From an uncultured Flavobacteriaceae bacterium (lineage in GTDB: Bacteria > Bacteroidota > Bacteroidia > Flavobacteriales > Flavobacteriaceae), in the NCBI GenBank assembly GCA_947495135.1, contig CANLXN010000003.1, positions 1-64,000 on the forward strand: a stretch of DNA of 64,000 nucleotides, read 5' to 3'. The notes under the pieces were generated by a model. The model was not told where the DNA came from. It saw nothing but the letters and a program-made list of their open reading frames with translations, and made no database searches. Position numbers and translations under genes: made by a program. This document shows positions 8,709-17,639 of this stretch, piece by piece; within the stretch, counting starts at the first letter, position 1; each line of letters opens with the position of its first letter.

Positions 8709-9449
8709 ATGAAAAATATCCTTTTTTCCGCTTTGCTAATAGTTCCTCTTTTTATTTCTCACGCTCAAGTGAACCCGTCCAACTCTGGAGTTGAAACAGG
8801 TAACACCGCTTCAAGCAATGGGGCTGAGATTGGATTTGGAATTTCTACGATGACAGTCACTTCTAACTATAGTAGGGTGCAGTCTTATGGTGGAAGTGCC
8901 TTGTCTGAAAACACTATTGGAAGTCCTTTCTTACACGATAACTTCTTAACCGGTGCTATTTTAAAGGGAGATGAGATCATAAAGGATAATATTGGTGTTC
9001 GCTACAATGTGATCGACGATATTTTTGAAGGCAAGCTAGATATTCTCGCTGCGGACGAGAAAGCCAAACTCATTATTAAATCACCCGATTATCAAATTAA
9101 AATTCAGAATCAATTATTTATGGTCGCTGAACTAGAAGGCGTTCCAAAATACTTCGAGGTTATACAGGTAGGGTCTAAAGAGTCGTTATTAAAAATGCAT
9201 GTCAAGAAATTTAATCCAGAAATTCAAGCAACTACTTCCTTGACGCGATCGGTTCCGGCTACCTTCAAGTACAGAACAGAATTCTATATGTTAAATGAAG
9301 CCGGAGAAACTATAGAATTGCCGTCTTCTAAAAAGAAAATGATCAAACTTTTCGGAGAAAGGGGTGATGAAATTAAAGCACTAATCAAGGAAAAGAAATT
9401 GAACTTATCAAAGGAAAAAGATCTTGTCCAACTATTTAAATCGATCTAG
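8709..9449 (+). CDS. Secreted protein of unknown family, tandem paralogue 4 of 4
   Basis: 246 residues from the ATG at 8709, which gives signal peptide MKNILFSALLIVPLFISHAQ; the frame is open further upstream but that extension is not signal-like. Landmarks: IGSPFLHDNFLTGAIL, IGVRYNVIDDIFEGK, IKSPDYQIKIQNQLFMV, TTSLTRSVPATFK, LPSSKKKMIKLFG, tail IKEKKLN...LVQLFKSI, slightly shorter than the others. It is closest to paralogue 2 (shared KSPDYQIKI and PSSKKK blocks), suggesting a recent duplication between these two. It meets tsaB tail to tail with a 14-base gap. Confidence 0.8.
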   Translation: MKNILFSALLIVPLFISHAQVNPSNSGVETGNTASSNGAEIGFGISTMTVTSNYSRVQSYGGSALSENTIGSPFLHDNFLTGAILKGDEIIKDNIGVRYNVIDDIFEGKLDILAADEKAKLIIKSPDYQIKIQNQLFMVAELEGVPKYFEVIQVGSKESLLKMHVKKFNPEIQATTSLTRSVPATFKYRTEFYMLNEAGETIELPSSKKKMIKLFGERGDEIKALIKEKKLNLSKEKDLVQLFKSI

Positions 9450-9463
9450 CCAGCGCTGATCAA

Positions 9464-10138
9464 TTAAGACGCTACCTTTTTGCCAGCAATAAAATCCTTG
9501 AGGTAATAAGGCTCAAAATAAGCAACATCTTCTATATCTTTCTTCTGAAACTTTACTTCGGAAAGCATTGCTAGTTCTTTGGCGGAAGGCAAAGCATCCA
9601 CAAACCTAGCATTCGGATGATGACAAATCTCTTGAAATTTAGCAGCTCCACTTCCGATAAACGTAACTTCGCCTTGTTCCAGATATTTCAGAAAAGAGTT
9701 TTCATCTAAAATTTCGGCCATAGTAGATCGTATTTCGGTCATTTCCGAAGAAAAAACAGAAGCATAAACTTCCATTCTTCTTGCATCCAACATACTTACA
9801 ATTAAACCTGTATTTTCTGCTTCTACCCGATGCGCTAACGACTCCAATGTAGGAATAGCCAACAAGGGGATATCTAGTGAAAAACAAAGGCCTTTTGCAG
9901 CCGAAATCCCAATTCGAAGTCCGGTGTAAGAACCTGGTCCCATACTTACAGAAACAGCATCTAATTGGTCCTTCGTTAGGTTTCCTGCGTCCAAAACATC
10001 TTCAATGTACGAGTGTAGTCGCTCTGCGTGCGAATAATTGGTATTGTTATCTTCTTTAAAAGCAGTAACGCTTCCGTTTACCGAAAGCGCTACAGAGCAA
10101 TTTGTGCTTGCTGTTTCTATACAAAGTATATGAGCCAT
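9464..10138 (-). CDS. tsaB: tRNA threonylcarbamoyladenosine biosynthesis protein TsaB
   Basis: 224 residues of the ASKHA-fold TsaB family: ILCIETASTNCSVAL at the N-terminus, GPGSYTGLRIG around residues 68-78 and AKGLCFSLDIPL. TsaB is the non-catalytic partner of TsaD in t6A37 formation on ANN-decoding tRNAs in the cytoplasm. It is the last gene of the exporter operon; its ATG overlaps the stop of the upstream adaptor gene by one base (TAATG), implying translational coupling. The partner genes tsaD, tsaE and tsaC are not in the window. Confidence 0.93.
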   Translation of the reverse strand: MAHILCIETASTNCSVALSVNGSVTAFKEDNNTNYSHAERLHSYIEDVLDAGNLTKDQLDAVSVSMGPGSYTGLRIGISAAKGLCFSLDIPLLAIPTLESLAHRVEAENTGLIVSMLDARRMEVYASVFSSEMTEIRSTMAEILDENSFLKYLEQGEVTFIGSGAAKFQEICHHPNARFVDALPSAKELAMLSEVKFQKKDIEDVAYFEPYYLKDFIAGKKVAS

Positions 10139-11442
10139 TAGTTGTCTTTATCTTCGTCTTTGTTTTCTTCTTCATCAGAAAGTACAGAAACCTCATCTCC
10201 ATTATCCAATCGCTTGGTCACCATATTATAGGGCCCTGTAATTACCATATCGCCTTCTGAGAGTCCTGAAACAATTTCAATATTACTATCGTCTTGGATT
10301 CCTGTTGTTACCTTACGAAGTTCAGCTTTGTTTCCATTCTTAACGAATACCGCTTCAAATTTTTCATCGTCACTCGATTTCGTTGTACCTCCTTTTGCCT
10401 TAGGTCTGCCGCCAGAAATAGTATCGGAAGGTGATTTTACCACAATAGAGCTAATAGGAACACCTACGATTTTATCTCTTTTGTTTGTAATCACGTCAAC
10501 GGTTGCAGTCATCCCTGGACGGAAGGGCGAAAAATACTCGGGTTTTCCTTCGGTAAGATCTTTATAAGAATCTGCCAAAATCCGAACCTTAACTTTGAAG
10601 TTCGTAACCTGATCTGCAGACAAGGTTTGTTGAGCAGAGTTAGCAATTTCTGTTACCACTCCTTTAAATTCTCTTTTAAGATAAGCGTCTACCTCCACAA
10701 TTGTGGAATCTCCAATGGCTACCTTTACAATGTCATTTTCATTTACATCCACTTCGACTTCCATGTCACTTAGGTTTGCAACTCTCACAATTTCTGTTCC
10801 CGCCATTTGAGCAGTTCCAACCACACGCTCTCCTAATTCAATGGATAGTTTTGAAATAGTTCCATCCATAGGAGCGTAAATACTTGTACGCGATAAGTTA
10901 TCTCTTGTTTGTTTCACATTGGCTGCAGCACTTTGAACGCTGTAATAAGCTGCCTGTTTAGAAGCCTCCGCCATTTCGTAATCGGCTACAGATCGATCCC
11001 AATCGCTTTTGGAAATCACTCCTTTTTCAAATAAAGCTTTACTTCGATCGTAATTGAGCTGCGCATTTTTGAGTGAAGCCTCGGCTTGCGACAACTGCGA
11101 TCTTACATTTTGAAGTCCAGCTTGCGACTGATTTAAAGCAGATTGAATAAGGTCGGGATTAATTTTAACCAATAACTCTCCTTTTTTAACTTGCTGCCCT
11201 TCTTTCACGGGAAGTTCAATAACTTCTCCAGACACTTCTGAGGAAAGCATTACTTCTACCTCTGGCTGTATTTTACCTGTAGCAGCCACTGTTTCAATAA
11301 TGGTTACCGGTTCAATCTTGGAGACTTCAACTTCCTTGCCTGTTTTGGTATCCCCAATCATACCTGATTTCTTAGCTACAATGAGCGCAATAATTGCGAG
11401 TACAACTATTACAATAATCCAAATGAGTGTTTTTCTTTTCAT
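10138..11442 (-). CDS. Periplasmic adaptor (HlyD/MacA-like), second adaptor of the exporter operon
   Basis: 434 residues. One N-terminal membrane anchor (about 4-24), then a split biotinyl-lipoyl-like domain (VKEGQQVKKGELLVKINPDL), a long coiled-coil hairpin (about 100-185), a beta-barrel domain (VGDSTIVEVDAYL-like segment) and a membrane-proximal C-terminal domain ending in an acidic tail (EEENKDEDKDN). Such adaptors bridge an inner-membrane pump and a TolC channel. It lies 4 bases after the TolC-type gene and is the second adaptor in the same operon. Contains an extra Ser/Gly/Lys-rich insert (GGRPKAKGGTTKSSDDE) not present in the first adaptor. Confidence 0.88.
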   Translation of the reverse strand: MKRKTLIWIIVIVVLAIIALIVAKKSGMIGDTKTGKEVEVSKIEPVTIIETVAATGKIQPEVEVMLSSEVSGEVIELPVKEGQQVKKGELLVKINPDLIQSALNQSQAGLQNVRSQLSQAEASLKNAQLNYDRSKALFEKGVISKSDWDRSVADYEMAEASKQAAYYSVQSAAANVKQTRDNLSRTSIYAPMDGTISKLSIELGERVVGTAQMAGTEIVRVANLSDMEVEVDVNENDIVKVAIGDSTIVEVDAYLKREFKGVVTEIANSAQQTLSADQVTNFKVKVRILADSYKDLTEGKPEYFSPFRPGMTATVDVITNKRDKIVGVPISSIVVKSPSDTISGGRPKAKGGTTKSSDDEKFEAVFVKNGNKAELRKVTTGIQDDSNIEIVSGLSEGDMVITGPYNMVTKRLDNGDEVSVLSDEEENKDEDKDN

Positions 11443-11446
11443 GTTC

Positions 11447-12778
11447 TTAGAACTTTAGGTCGGTTGCATTAATACCAAAATACAACTCTAATACTTTTAA
11501 TCTAAAAATATAGTCGTATTTCGCTCTGTTTACTTCAATTTTGGCGTTGTCGTATCTAAGCTTCGATTGGCTAAAATCGAATGCATTAGTTAATCCAACA
11601 TCGTATCTATCTTTTGCGTATTCGTAAGCTAATTCCTGAGACTCTAAAGCCGACTGCGCCGCTTCATAAGCTTTTAAAGAACCTTTGGTTCCCACATAGG
11701 CTTCATATATAGTAGACTCTAGGTCTAGTTTTGCTTGCTCTAATTGATACTTAGTTCGTTCGAGATTAACTTTGCTTCTTTTAACATTACTTCTAACATT
11801 AAATCCGTTTAAGATGGGCACACTAAGTTGTAAGCCATAACCAGTTCCATCATTCTGCCATAGCTGATCAGTAAAGCTCCTATCAAAAAAATCATTATCC
11901 GAAAATCTCGTACTATAGCTAAAAAATGCTGAAAGAGTAGGTAGGTAAGAACCTCTTGCTAATTGTAAATCTTTTTGCGCTAAAGAAACATCTTGCTCGG
12001 CTATTTTAATTTCACTTCTATTTTCTTTTGCAGCCGCATAAATTTCATTGATTCCTTTCGCACTAATACCTTCATCAATAATCTCGTAACCTTCTTCCTC
12101 AATATTGAAATTTTCATAATCCTCCACAAGCAATAACTGAGCTAAATTGATCAACGATAGCGTTACGGCATTCTCAGCCTGAGCAATACTTTGCTTTTCT
12201 CCCGCATTAGCTGCTTTTATTTCGAGTAAATCTCCTCTAGGAAGGACTCCAGCATCTACTAACTCTTGTGTTCGGGTAATCTGCTCCTGAGTTACGGCAT
12301 TCTGTGTTTCCAAAACTGCAAGATTCGCCTTATTGGTGAGCGCCTGCAAATAAGCATTTGCAACAAATAATGAAATATCATCTTTCATTTTTGAGAGTCT
12401 AAGCTCTGCTGAAAGTTTCGAAAGTTGGGCTCGTTGCAACTGCCGAATATTACGCAACCCGTCAAAAAGAGTTAATCCAGCGTTTGCTCCTGTAGTAAAA
12501 GAAGAGAACGTCTCATTCGAAAATTCGTTTGTAACAGGGTTAATATTCGCTCCCGTGTTAGTTGAGTATGTAGCTTGTCCATTAATACTAGGAACAAAGT
12601 TTCCTATGGCAGCTAGTTTATCTGCATCTGTCGCCAATAGGTCTAGCTCAGATTGCTTAATGGAAATATTGTTTTTCAACGCATGTTCTACGCACTCAGT
12701 GAGCGTCCACTTTTTATTTTGTGCTTGGGAGCCAAATGCGGTTCCTAAGAGTAGGACTATGATGATTAAATGCTTCAT
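11447..12778 (-). CDS. TolC-family outer-membrane efflux channel
   Basis: 443 residues from the ATG at 12778, which gives a signal peptide (MKHLIIIVLLLGTAFGSQAQ); a longer in-frame opening would precede it with non-signal residues. Two repeats of the outer-membrane efflux protein fold with long amphipathic helices (WTLTECVEHALKNNISIKQS; SEIKIAEQDVSLAQKDLQLA) and strands such as ANAGLTLFDGLRN and LQLSVPILNGFNVRSNVK. It would form the trimeric exit duct for the MacAB-like pump encoded by its neighbours. 61 bases downstream of the first adaptor, 4 bases upstream of the second. Confidence 0.92.
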   Translation of the reverse strand: MKHLIIIVLLLGTAFGSQAQNKKWTLTECVEHALKNNISIKQSELDLLATDADKLAAIGNFVPSINGQATYSTNTGANINPVTNEFSNETFSSFTTGANAGLTLFDGLRNIRQLQRAQLSKLSAELRLSKMKDDISLFVANAYLQALTNKANLAVLETQNAVTQEQITRTQELVDAGVLPRGDLLEIKAANAGEKQSIAQAENAVTLSLINLAQLLLVEDYENFNIEEEGYEIIDEGISAKGINEIYAAAKENRSEIKIAEQDVSLAQKDLQLARGSYLPTLSAFFSYSTRFSDNDFFDRSFTDQLWQNDGTGYGLQLSVPILNGFNVRSNVKRSKVNLERTKYQLEQAKLDLESTIYEAYVGTKGSLKAYEAAQSALESQELAYEYAKDRYDVGLTNAFDFSQSKLRYDNAKIEVNRAKYDYIFRLKVLELYFGINATDLKF

Positions 12779-12839
12779 AAAATATATAGTTGTTGAATAA
12801 GTCTTTTGATTACCTAAAGTGTTACACAAAAAAGTTAAA

Positions 12840-14000
12840 TTATCTACCTCCCCAATCCTGAGCTGGTTTTAATTGGTTCCACACTTTCAATTTATCTTCC
12901 ATTGTGATTCCTGTTTTTACCTCTACGTTAATTCCATCGCTGATACCTAATTCAATATCCTTTCGTTCAAATTCTTGTTCGCCGGTTTCAATTTCGACAT
13001 AAGGCAATTGAGTCTTCTTATCGTATTGAACCAATGCCTCCTTTATAGTTAATACACTATCTGCTCTTGCTAAGATGATGGAAGCGTTCGCACTAAGGCC
13101 AGCTCTAATAAACGTGGTATCCGTTTTACTAAGTGTTCCTTTGATTTCAAATTGAATGGCTCCATTCTCACTAATTCCCTTCGGAGCTATATAATCAAGT
13201 ACCGCATCAAACTTTTTGTTTTCTATGGCTCCTACTGTTATCTCTAGTGGCAGATTTTCACTAATCTTACCTACTTCGCTCTCATCTACCTTACCCTCAA
13301 AAATCATCTTGTCAACATCGGCCAAGGTAGCAATTGTAGTCCCGTCATTAAAATTATTAGCTTCTATTACCTGATTTCCCGTTTTGACGGGTACATCCAA
13401 TACCATTCCCGACACAGTCGCGCGTATTTCAGTATTAGCGACGGCTCCCAATCCGCGTGTAGTACCAGTTTTCACAATATCATAGGTTTGCACGGCTCCA
13501 GACAGATTCACTTTTTCTTGATTGTATCTTTGCTTAGACTGATCGAAGCTAAGCTGTGCTTGATCAAATTCATTTGCAGAGATCACTCCTTTCTCGAAGA
13601 GTTCTTTTTGTCTATTGTAAATATTTTTCTGACTCTCAAAGGCTAACCGTGCTGTTTCCACCTGTGTTTTCGCAGAATTGATACTATTATTGGCACTGGT
13701 TAGTGTATTAATATTAGGAACCACTTTCACCTTAGCAATGAGATCTCCTTGCTTAATTACATCACCTGCCTCCACAAAAATCTCATCAATAATTCCCGAA
13801 ATATTTGGTTTGATAAGAACTTCTTCTTTAGGCACAATACTTCCTGTGGCTACTGTTTTTTTAATAATAGTCTGTGTGCTTGCCTGCTCTACTTCGTAAA
13901 CAACAGGATCTTTTTTATCCTTTGAATAGATATAATAAATTCCTGCTACGCATGAAATTACTATAAGCAAGAGAACGATAATGGTACCGGTTCTTTTCAT
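12840..14000 (-). CDS. Periplasmic adaptor (HlyD/MacA-like), first adaptor of the exporter operon
   Basis: 386 residues: N-terminal anchor (about 5-24), lipoyl half (FVEAGDVIKQGDLIAKVK), coiled-coil hairpin (about 105-175, TVETARLAFESQKNIYNR-like), second lipoyl half with VSGMVLDVPVKTGNQV, and a barrel/C-terminal region. It follows the two permease genes directly (32-base gap), as expected for a MacA partner. It is clearly a paralogue of the adaptor at 10138-11442 but shorter at the C-terminus. Likely sits as an oligomer on the permease dimer and contacts the TolC-type protein. Confidence 0.88.
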   Translation of the reverse strand: MKRTGTIIVLLLIVISCVAGIYYIYSKDKKDPVVYEVEQASTQTIIKKTVATGSIVPKEEVLIKPNISGIIDEIFVEAGDVIKQGDLIAKVKVVPNINTLTSANNSINSAKTQVETARLAFESQKNIYNRQKELFEKGVISANEFDQAQLSFDQSKQRYNQEKVNLSGAVQTYDIVKTGTTRGLGAVANTEIRATVSGMVLDVPVKTGNQVIEANNFNDGTTIATLADVDKMIFEGKVDESEVGKISENLPLEITVGAIENKKFDAVLDYIAPKGISENGAIQFEIKGTLSKTDTTFIRAGLSANASIILARADSVLTIKEALVQYDKKTQLPYVEIETGEQEFERKDIELGISDGINVEVKTGITMEDKLKVWNQLKPAQDWGGR

Positions 14001-14032
14001 TTTGTTTGGTTAATTTATAGATTCAATTTTAT

Positions 14033-15292
14033 TTATTCAATTCGTAATGCATCTACTGGTCTCATCTGAGTTGCTCGTGTTGCTGGAATTAATCCAGCCA
14101 ATATTCCCGAGATGATCAAAATAGTAATAGCAACAGCAATAACTCTAATGTCCACAGAAGGGTTGGCAAAATTTTCAACAGGCCCAACACTGTCCAAGAT
14201 AGAATTCATAAGCCATATTCCTCCAGCGGCAACTGCTATTCCAACCATTCCGCTTAAAATAGTTAACACTAGTGATTCCTGTAAAATTTGCGATCTCACT
14301 TCCCAGGGACTAGCCCCCAAAGCACGTCTAATTCCAATCTCTTTGGTTCTTTCCTTTACAACAATTAACATAATATTACTGATCCCAATTACACCAGAAA
14401 GTAAAACCAACGCTCCCACAAAGTATCCTACAAAGCCTAAAATATCGAATAGACCTGTAATTCTTCCAAAAGCTTCAGAACGATCAAAATTCCCCAGAGC
14501 CCGAACGTCCTCAGGATGTATTTTTCGTTGCTCTCTCAAAACGGATAATATTTCAGGTTTAAGATCAGTGATACTTACATTATCTTCTGCCGTAAGTGCC
14601 ATCCAGTTTACATTATCGGCTCTATTAAAAACTTGATTAAACGTAGTGAAAGGCACATAAATACTATTCACTTGTTCTTCACTATCGCCGTTGCTATTGG
14701 GAAGATTAAAAACTCCCACTACCATGAAGTTAACGCCATTGATCTTTATATAAGAACCAATTGTCTCTTCTCCTCTATCGTACAGTGCCTTTTCCACTCC
14801 AGAACCAATTACTACTGCTTTTCTTTTCTCATTAATATCTGAGTAGCTTATAAAGCGGCCTTCCATAATATCCATTGGCTGCTGGTAAATATATTCAGGA
14901 TAATCACCATTTACTGTAAAGGCACCCGTCTTTTCGTTTCGAGTCACATTGTTGGCACCCTGATACCCTCCTAATTGACTTCTTGGAGAAACATATTTTA
15001 GATCTGGAAAACGATCTTTAAGAACAGTAACATCTTCCATTTTTAAATTAAAAAACCTACCCTTTGGCAATCCTTTATAAGGCTTGGAAGTTATTTGAGT
15101 CCAAACGAACATTGAATTGGTAGCAAAATCTCCAAAATCTTTACTTACTCCATTACGCAATCCGTTAGTTAAAGCCAACAATAGAACCAAAATCATGATC
15201 CCCCAAAACACACCAAAAGCAGTTAGGAAAGTCCTAAACTTATTCGCATTTAATGCTTCTAGTATTTCGTTCCAACGTTCTTTATTAAACAT
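14033..15292 (-). CDS. MacB-like ABC transporter permease, second of two
   Basis: 419 residues with the MacB topology: N-terminal helix (about 20-45) after RWNEILEALNANKFRTFLT, a large periplasmic MacB_PCD domain (about 50-280), and three C-terminal helices of the FtsX domain containing VKERTKEIGIRRALGASP. Unlike E. coli MacB there is no fused nucleotide-binding domain; the ATPase is separate (16540-17247). It is paralogous to the permease upstream with a 10-base gap between them, so the pair could assemble as a heterodimer. Substrate not predictable from sequence. Confidence 0.92.
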   Translation of the reverse strand: MFNKERWNEILEALNANKFRTFLTAFGVFWGIMILVLLLALTNGLRNGVSKDFGDFATNSMFVWTQITSKPYKGLPKGRFFNLKMEDVTVLKDRFPDLKYVSPRSQLGGYQGANNVTRNEKTGAFTVNGDYPEYIYQQPMDIMEGRFISYSDINEKRKAVVIGSGVEKALYDRGEETIGSYIKINGVNFMVVGVFNLPNSNGDSEEQVNSIYVPFTTFNQVFNRADNVNWMALTAEDNVSITDLKPEILSVLREQRKIHPEDVRALGNFDRSEAFGRITGLFDILGFVGYFVGALVLLSGVIGISNIMLIVVKERTKEIGIRRALGASPWEVRSQILQESLVLTILSGMVGIAVAAGGIWLMNSILDSVGPVENFANPSVDIRVIAVAITILIISGILAGLIPATRATQMRPVDALRIE

Positions 15293-15302
15293 GATTTCTC
15301 GT

Positions 15303-16547
15303 TTATTCGTCTCTTAAGGCTTCTACCGGCTTTATATTAGCTGCTCTTCGCGCGGGAATATATCCAGCCAGAGCTCCAGCAATAATCAATATCAATACAG
15401 TACTAATTGCAGTATAAAAATCTACCTGTGGTGCTTTGATAAAATCGTTATCTACATAGGGACTAACTATTTGTAATAAGCCAACACCTGCAAAGAGACC
15501 GATAAACCCCGCTATCGCAGTAATAAATATAGACTCCTGCAAGATCATTCCAATAATTGAACTCGGCAGTGCTCCAATTGCTTTACGAACACCAATTTCC
15601 TTAGTACGTTCCTTTACAATAATGAGCATAATATTACTTACACCCACAACTCCTGCAATGATAGTTCCTATTCCAATAAACCAAAATACATTTCTAATGG
15701 TGGCAATGAGGCCATAAATTTGTTTCGCCTCTTCTAGGGTATTCCAAACCTGCACCGCACTTCTGTCGTCTGGTGCCACAGTATGTCTTGCTTTCACTTC
15801 AGATTCGATGCTTTCAGCCAACGATGCTGAAAGCGCTACCGCTTCATCAAAATTATCGCTCATCTTAACGGTATAAGCAAGAGATCTAACTTTATCGCCT
15901 CCATTGAACGCTATTTGTGCAGTTGTAAGCGGAACAAATACTCTTGTCTCTTCCCGTTCACCGCCTGGATCACTGTAGACTCCAACCACCTTAAAGTTTA
16001 TTCCAAAAATAGAGATCATCTCCCCTATAGCTTCTTCTCCTTTAAACAAATCCTTTTGAACTTGATACCCTATCACCGCTACTTTTCGGGACTCGTCCAT
16101 ATCATCCTTGCTAATAAATCTACCGGCAGTCATACTCGCATTTTCAATAAACTGCTGGTCGGGATAAATACCTTCAAGACGATAATTTCCTGTTTCGCCC
16201 TTGTACACTACGGTACTTCCCCAGATATTATAAATAGACGTTTTATACTCTAAATTATCTTCAAATTTAGTGTTGATCTCTTCGAAATCAGCATTTCTCA
16301 TCTGGATATATCTCCCGGGGTTAAGTCCTTTATATTCTTTAGTTGTGACTCTAGTGCGCACGGAGATTCGATTGGTCGCGTCTTGTTCAAATTGAGTTTT
16401 CACTCCCTTTTGAATTCCGCTACTAAAGCCCAAAAGTATGACTAGAATAAAAATCCCCGAAGCCACAGAAAGACCGGTCAGGAAGGTGCGGAGTTTGTTT
16501 TGCCCTATGGTCTCAAATATTTCTTGCCAGCGTTCTACATCAAACAT
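15303..16547 (-). CDS. MacB-like ABC transporter permease, first of two
   Basis: 414 residues, same fold as its downstream neighbour: RWQEIFETIGQNKLRTFLTG then a helix, MacB_PCD periplasmic domain (about 50-275), three C-terminal helices with VKERTKEIGVRKAIGA. Its start codon overlaps the 3' end of the ATPase gene by 8 bases, a sign of coupled translation. The conserved ERTKEIGxR element is the cytoplasmic coupling helix region that contacts the ATPase in this family. Confidence 0.92.
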   Translation of the reverse strand: MFDVERWQEIFETIGQNKLRTFLTGLSVASGIFILVILLGFSSGIQKGVKTQFEQDATNRISVRTRVTTKEYKGLNPGRYIQMRNADFEEINTKFEDNLEYKTSIYNIWGSTVVYKGETGNYRLEGIYPDQQFIENASMTAGRFISKDDMDESRKVAVIGYQVQKDLFKGEEAIGEMISIFGINFKVVGVYSDPGGEREETRVFVPLTTAQIAFNGGDKVRSLAYTVKMSDNFDEAVALSASLAESIESEVKARHTVAPDDRSAVQVWNTLEEAKQIYGLIATIRNVFWFIGIGTIIAGVVGVSNIMLIIVKERTKEIGVRKAIGALPSSIIGMILQESIFITAIAGFIGLFAGVGLLQIVSPYVDNDFIKAPQVDFYTAISTVLILIIAGALAGYIPARRAANIKPVEALRDE

Positions 16548-17247
16548 TGGACGCTGTTTTAGCTGAAACTTGATTAACTAGTGCATCGTCAATAATTTTA
16601 CCATCCTTAAGGTTGACAATACGCTTACACATGTGAGCAATATCTTCTTCGTGAGTAACACAAAGAATAGTTTTACCATCGTCGTTAATACCCTGTATTA
16701 ATTCCATTACCTCATAAGAAGTTTTAGTATCCAAGGCCCCTGTTGGCTCATCTGCGAGTAATACTTTTGGATCACTGGCCAATGCCCTGGCAATTGCGAC
16801 ACGTTGCTTTTGACCCCCCGAAAGTTCACTCGGCAAGTGGGTTGCCCATTCTGCTAGGCCCACTTTTTCTAGATAATGCATGGCCTTGTCCGTTCGTTCA
16901 GCGCGTTTTACGCCTTGATAATACAAAGGCATTGCTACGTTATCTAGTGCAGATTTGTAATTTATAAGATTAAATGACTGAAAAATAAAACCAAGAAATT
17001 TGTTTCGGTAGCGCGCTGCAATTTTTTCATTCAGATTTTTTATAGCGGTACCATCTAGAAGATAAGACCCTTCATCGGCTTCATCCAACATCCCTAAAAT
17101 ATTAAGAAACGTTGACTTTCCAGATCCTGAAGACCCCATGATCGCGACCATTTCTCCTTCTTTCGCGGAAAAATCGATTCCCTTTAAAACGTGGAGGGAA
17201 TTGCTTCCCATTTGATACGATTTGTGTAAGTCTTTAATTTCTATCAT
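16540..17247 (-). CDS. MacB/LolD-type ABC transporter ATP-binding protein
   Basis: 235 residues from the ATG at 17247; a longer reading would start inside the promoter box at 17268-17275. Walker A GSSGSGKST (38-46), signature LSGGQKQRVAIARAL, Walker B VLLADEPTGALD, switch His in CVTHEED. These features match the LolD/MacB ATPase family that powers mechanotransmission exporters. It is the first gene of the operon ATPase-permease-permease-adaptor-TolC-adaptor-tsaB. Confidence 0.95.
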   Translation of the reverse strand: MIEIKDLHKSYQMGSNSLHVLKGIDFSAKEGEMVAIMGSSGSGKSTFLNILGMLDEADEGSYLLDGTAIKNLNEKIAARYRNKFLGFIFQSFNLINYKSALDNVAMPLYYQGVKRAERTDKAMHYLEKVGLAEWATHLPSELSGGQKQRVAIARALASDPKVLLADEPTGALDTKTSYEVMELIQGINDDGKTILCVTHEEDIAHMCKRIVNLKDGKIIDDALVNQVSAKTASNV

Positions 17248-17267
17248 AAGTGAGAAATAATTACACA

Positions 17268-17275
17268 CAAAAATA
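17268..17275 (-). promoter_or_regulatory. -7 promoter box of the exporter operon
   Basis: TATTTTTG on the minus strand matches TAnnTTTG and lies 20 bases before the ATG at 17247. No convincing TTG at the -33 spacing. Confidence 0.5.
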
Positions 17276-17404
17276 GAGACCTTTAGGCCTGTATTCTGTG
17301 AAATTCTTGTTAAGACTTACAAGGTCGGTTGTTGGTTAGCCAAAGTCTTTTATATTAGACACAAAAGGGGAATCAATGTTACAGTTAGATCTGCCAAGAA
17401 ATTG

Positions 17405-17638
17405 TTAATTCTCTTGAGGTCGTTGTTTTTTCCACATTCGATAGATAACATACCCTACACCTCCTACCAGTAAATAGGGAAATGCCATGAGATAAACAAT
17501 ACCGTTATTCACACCCTCCGCTGCGGCGCCATCTTCTTCACTTTCCAACACAGCCCGACACATAGCACACTGCGCATCGGCGGGCAATGCAACAAATAGC
17601 ATGAAGACAGCAAGAAATATGTAGTAGTTTGATTTCAT
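17405..17638 (-). CDS. Small exported CxxC membrane protein of unknown function
   Basis: 77 residues: signal-like N-terminus (MKSNYYIFLAVFMLFVALPADA) followed directly by CAMC, a short acidic linker (about 30-43) and one membrane helix (about 45-66) with a basic end (RMWKKQRP). Mature topology would place the CxxC at the extreme N-terminus outside the inner membrane. It is last in the SCO operon, one base after the DUF420 gene, so a role in copper or thiol handling during oxidase assembly is plausible but inferred from context. I know no named function. Confidence 0.75.
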   Translation of the reverse strand: MKSNYYIFLAVFMLFVALPADAQCAMCRAVLESEEDGAAAEGVNNGIVYLMAFPYLLVGGVGYVIYRMWKKQRPQEN

Positions 17639-17639
17639 T

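Noticed and set aside
14112-14636. 174-residue plus-strand ORF
   Set aside because: Antisense shadow of the second MacB-like permease.
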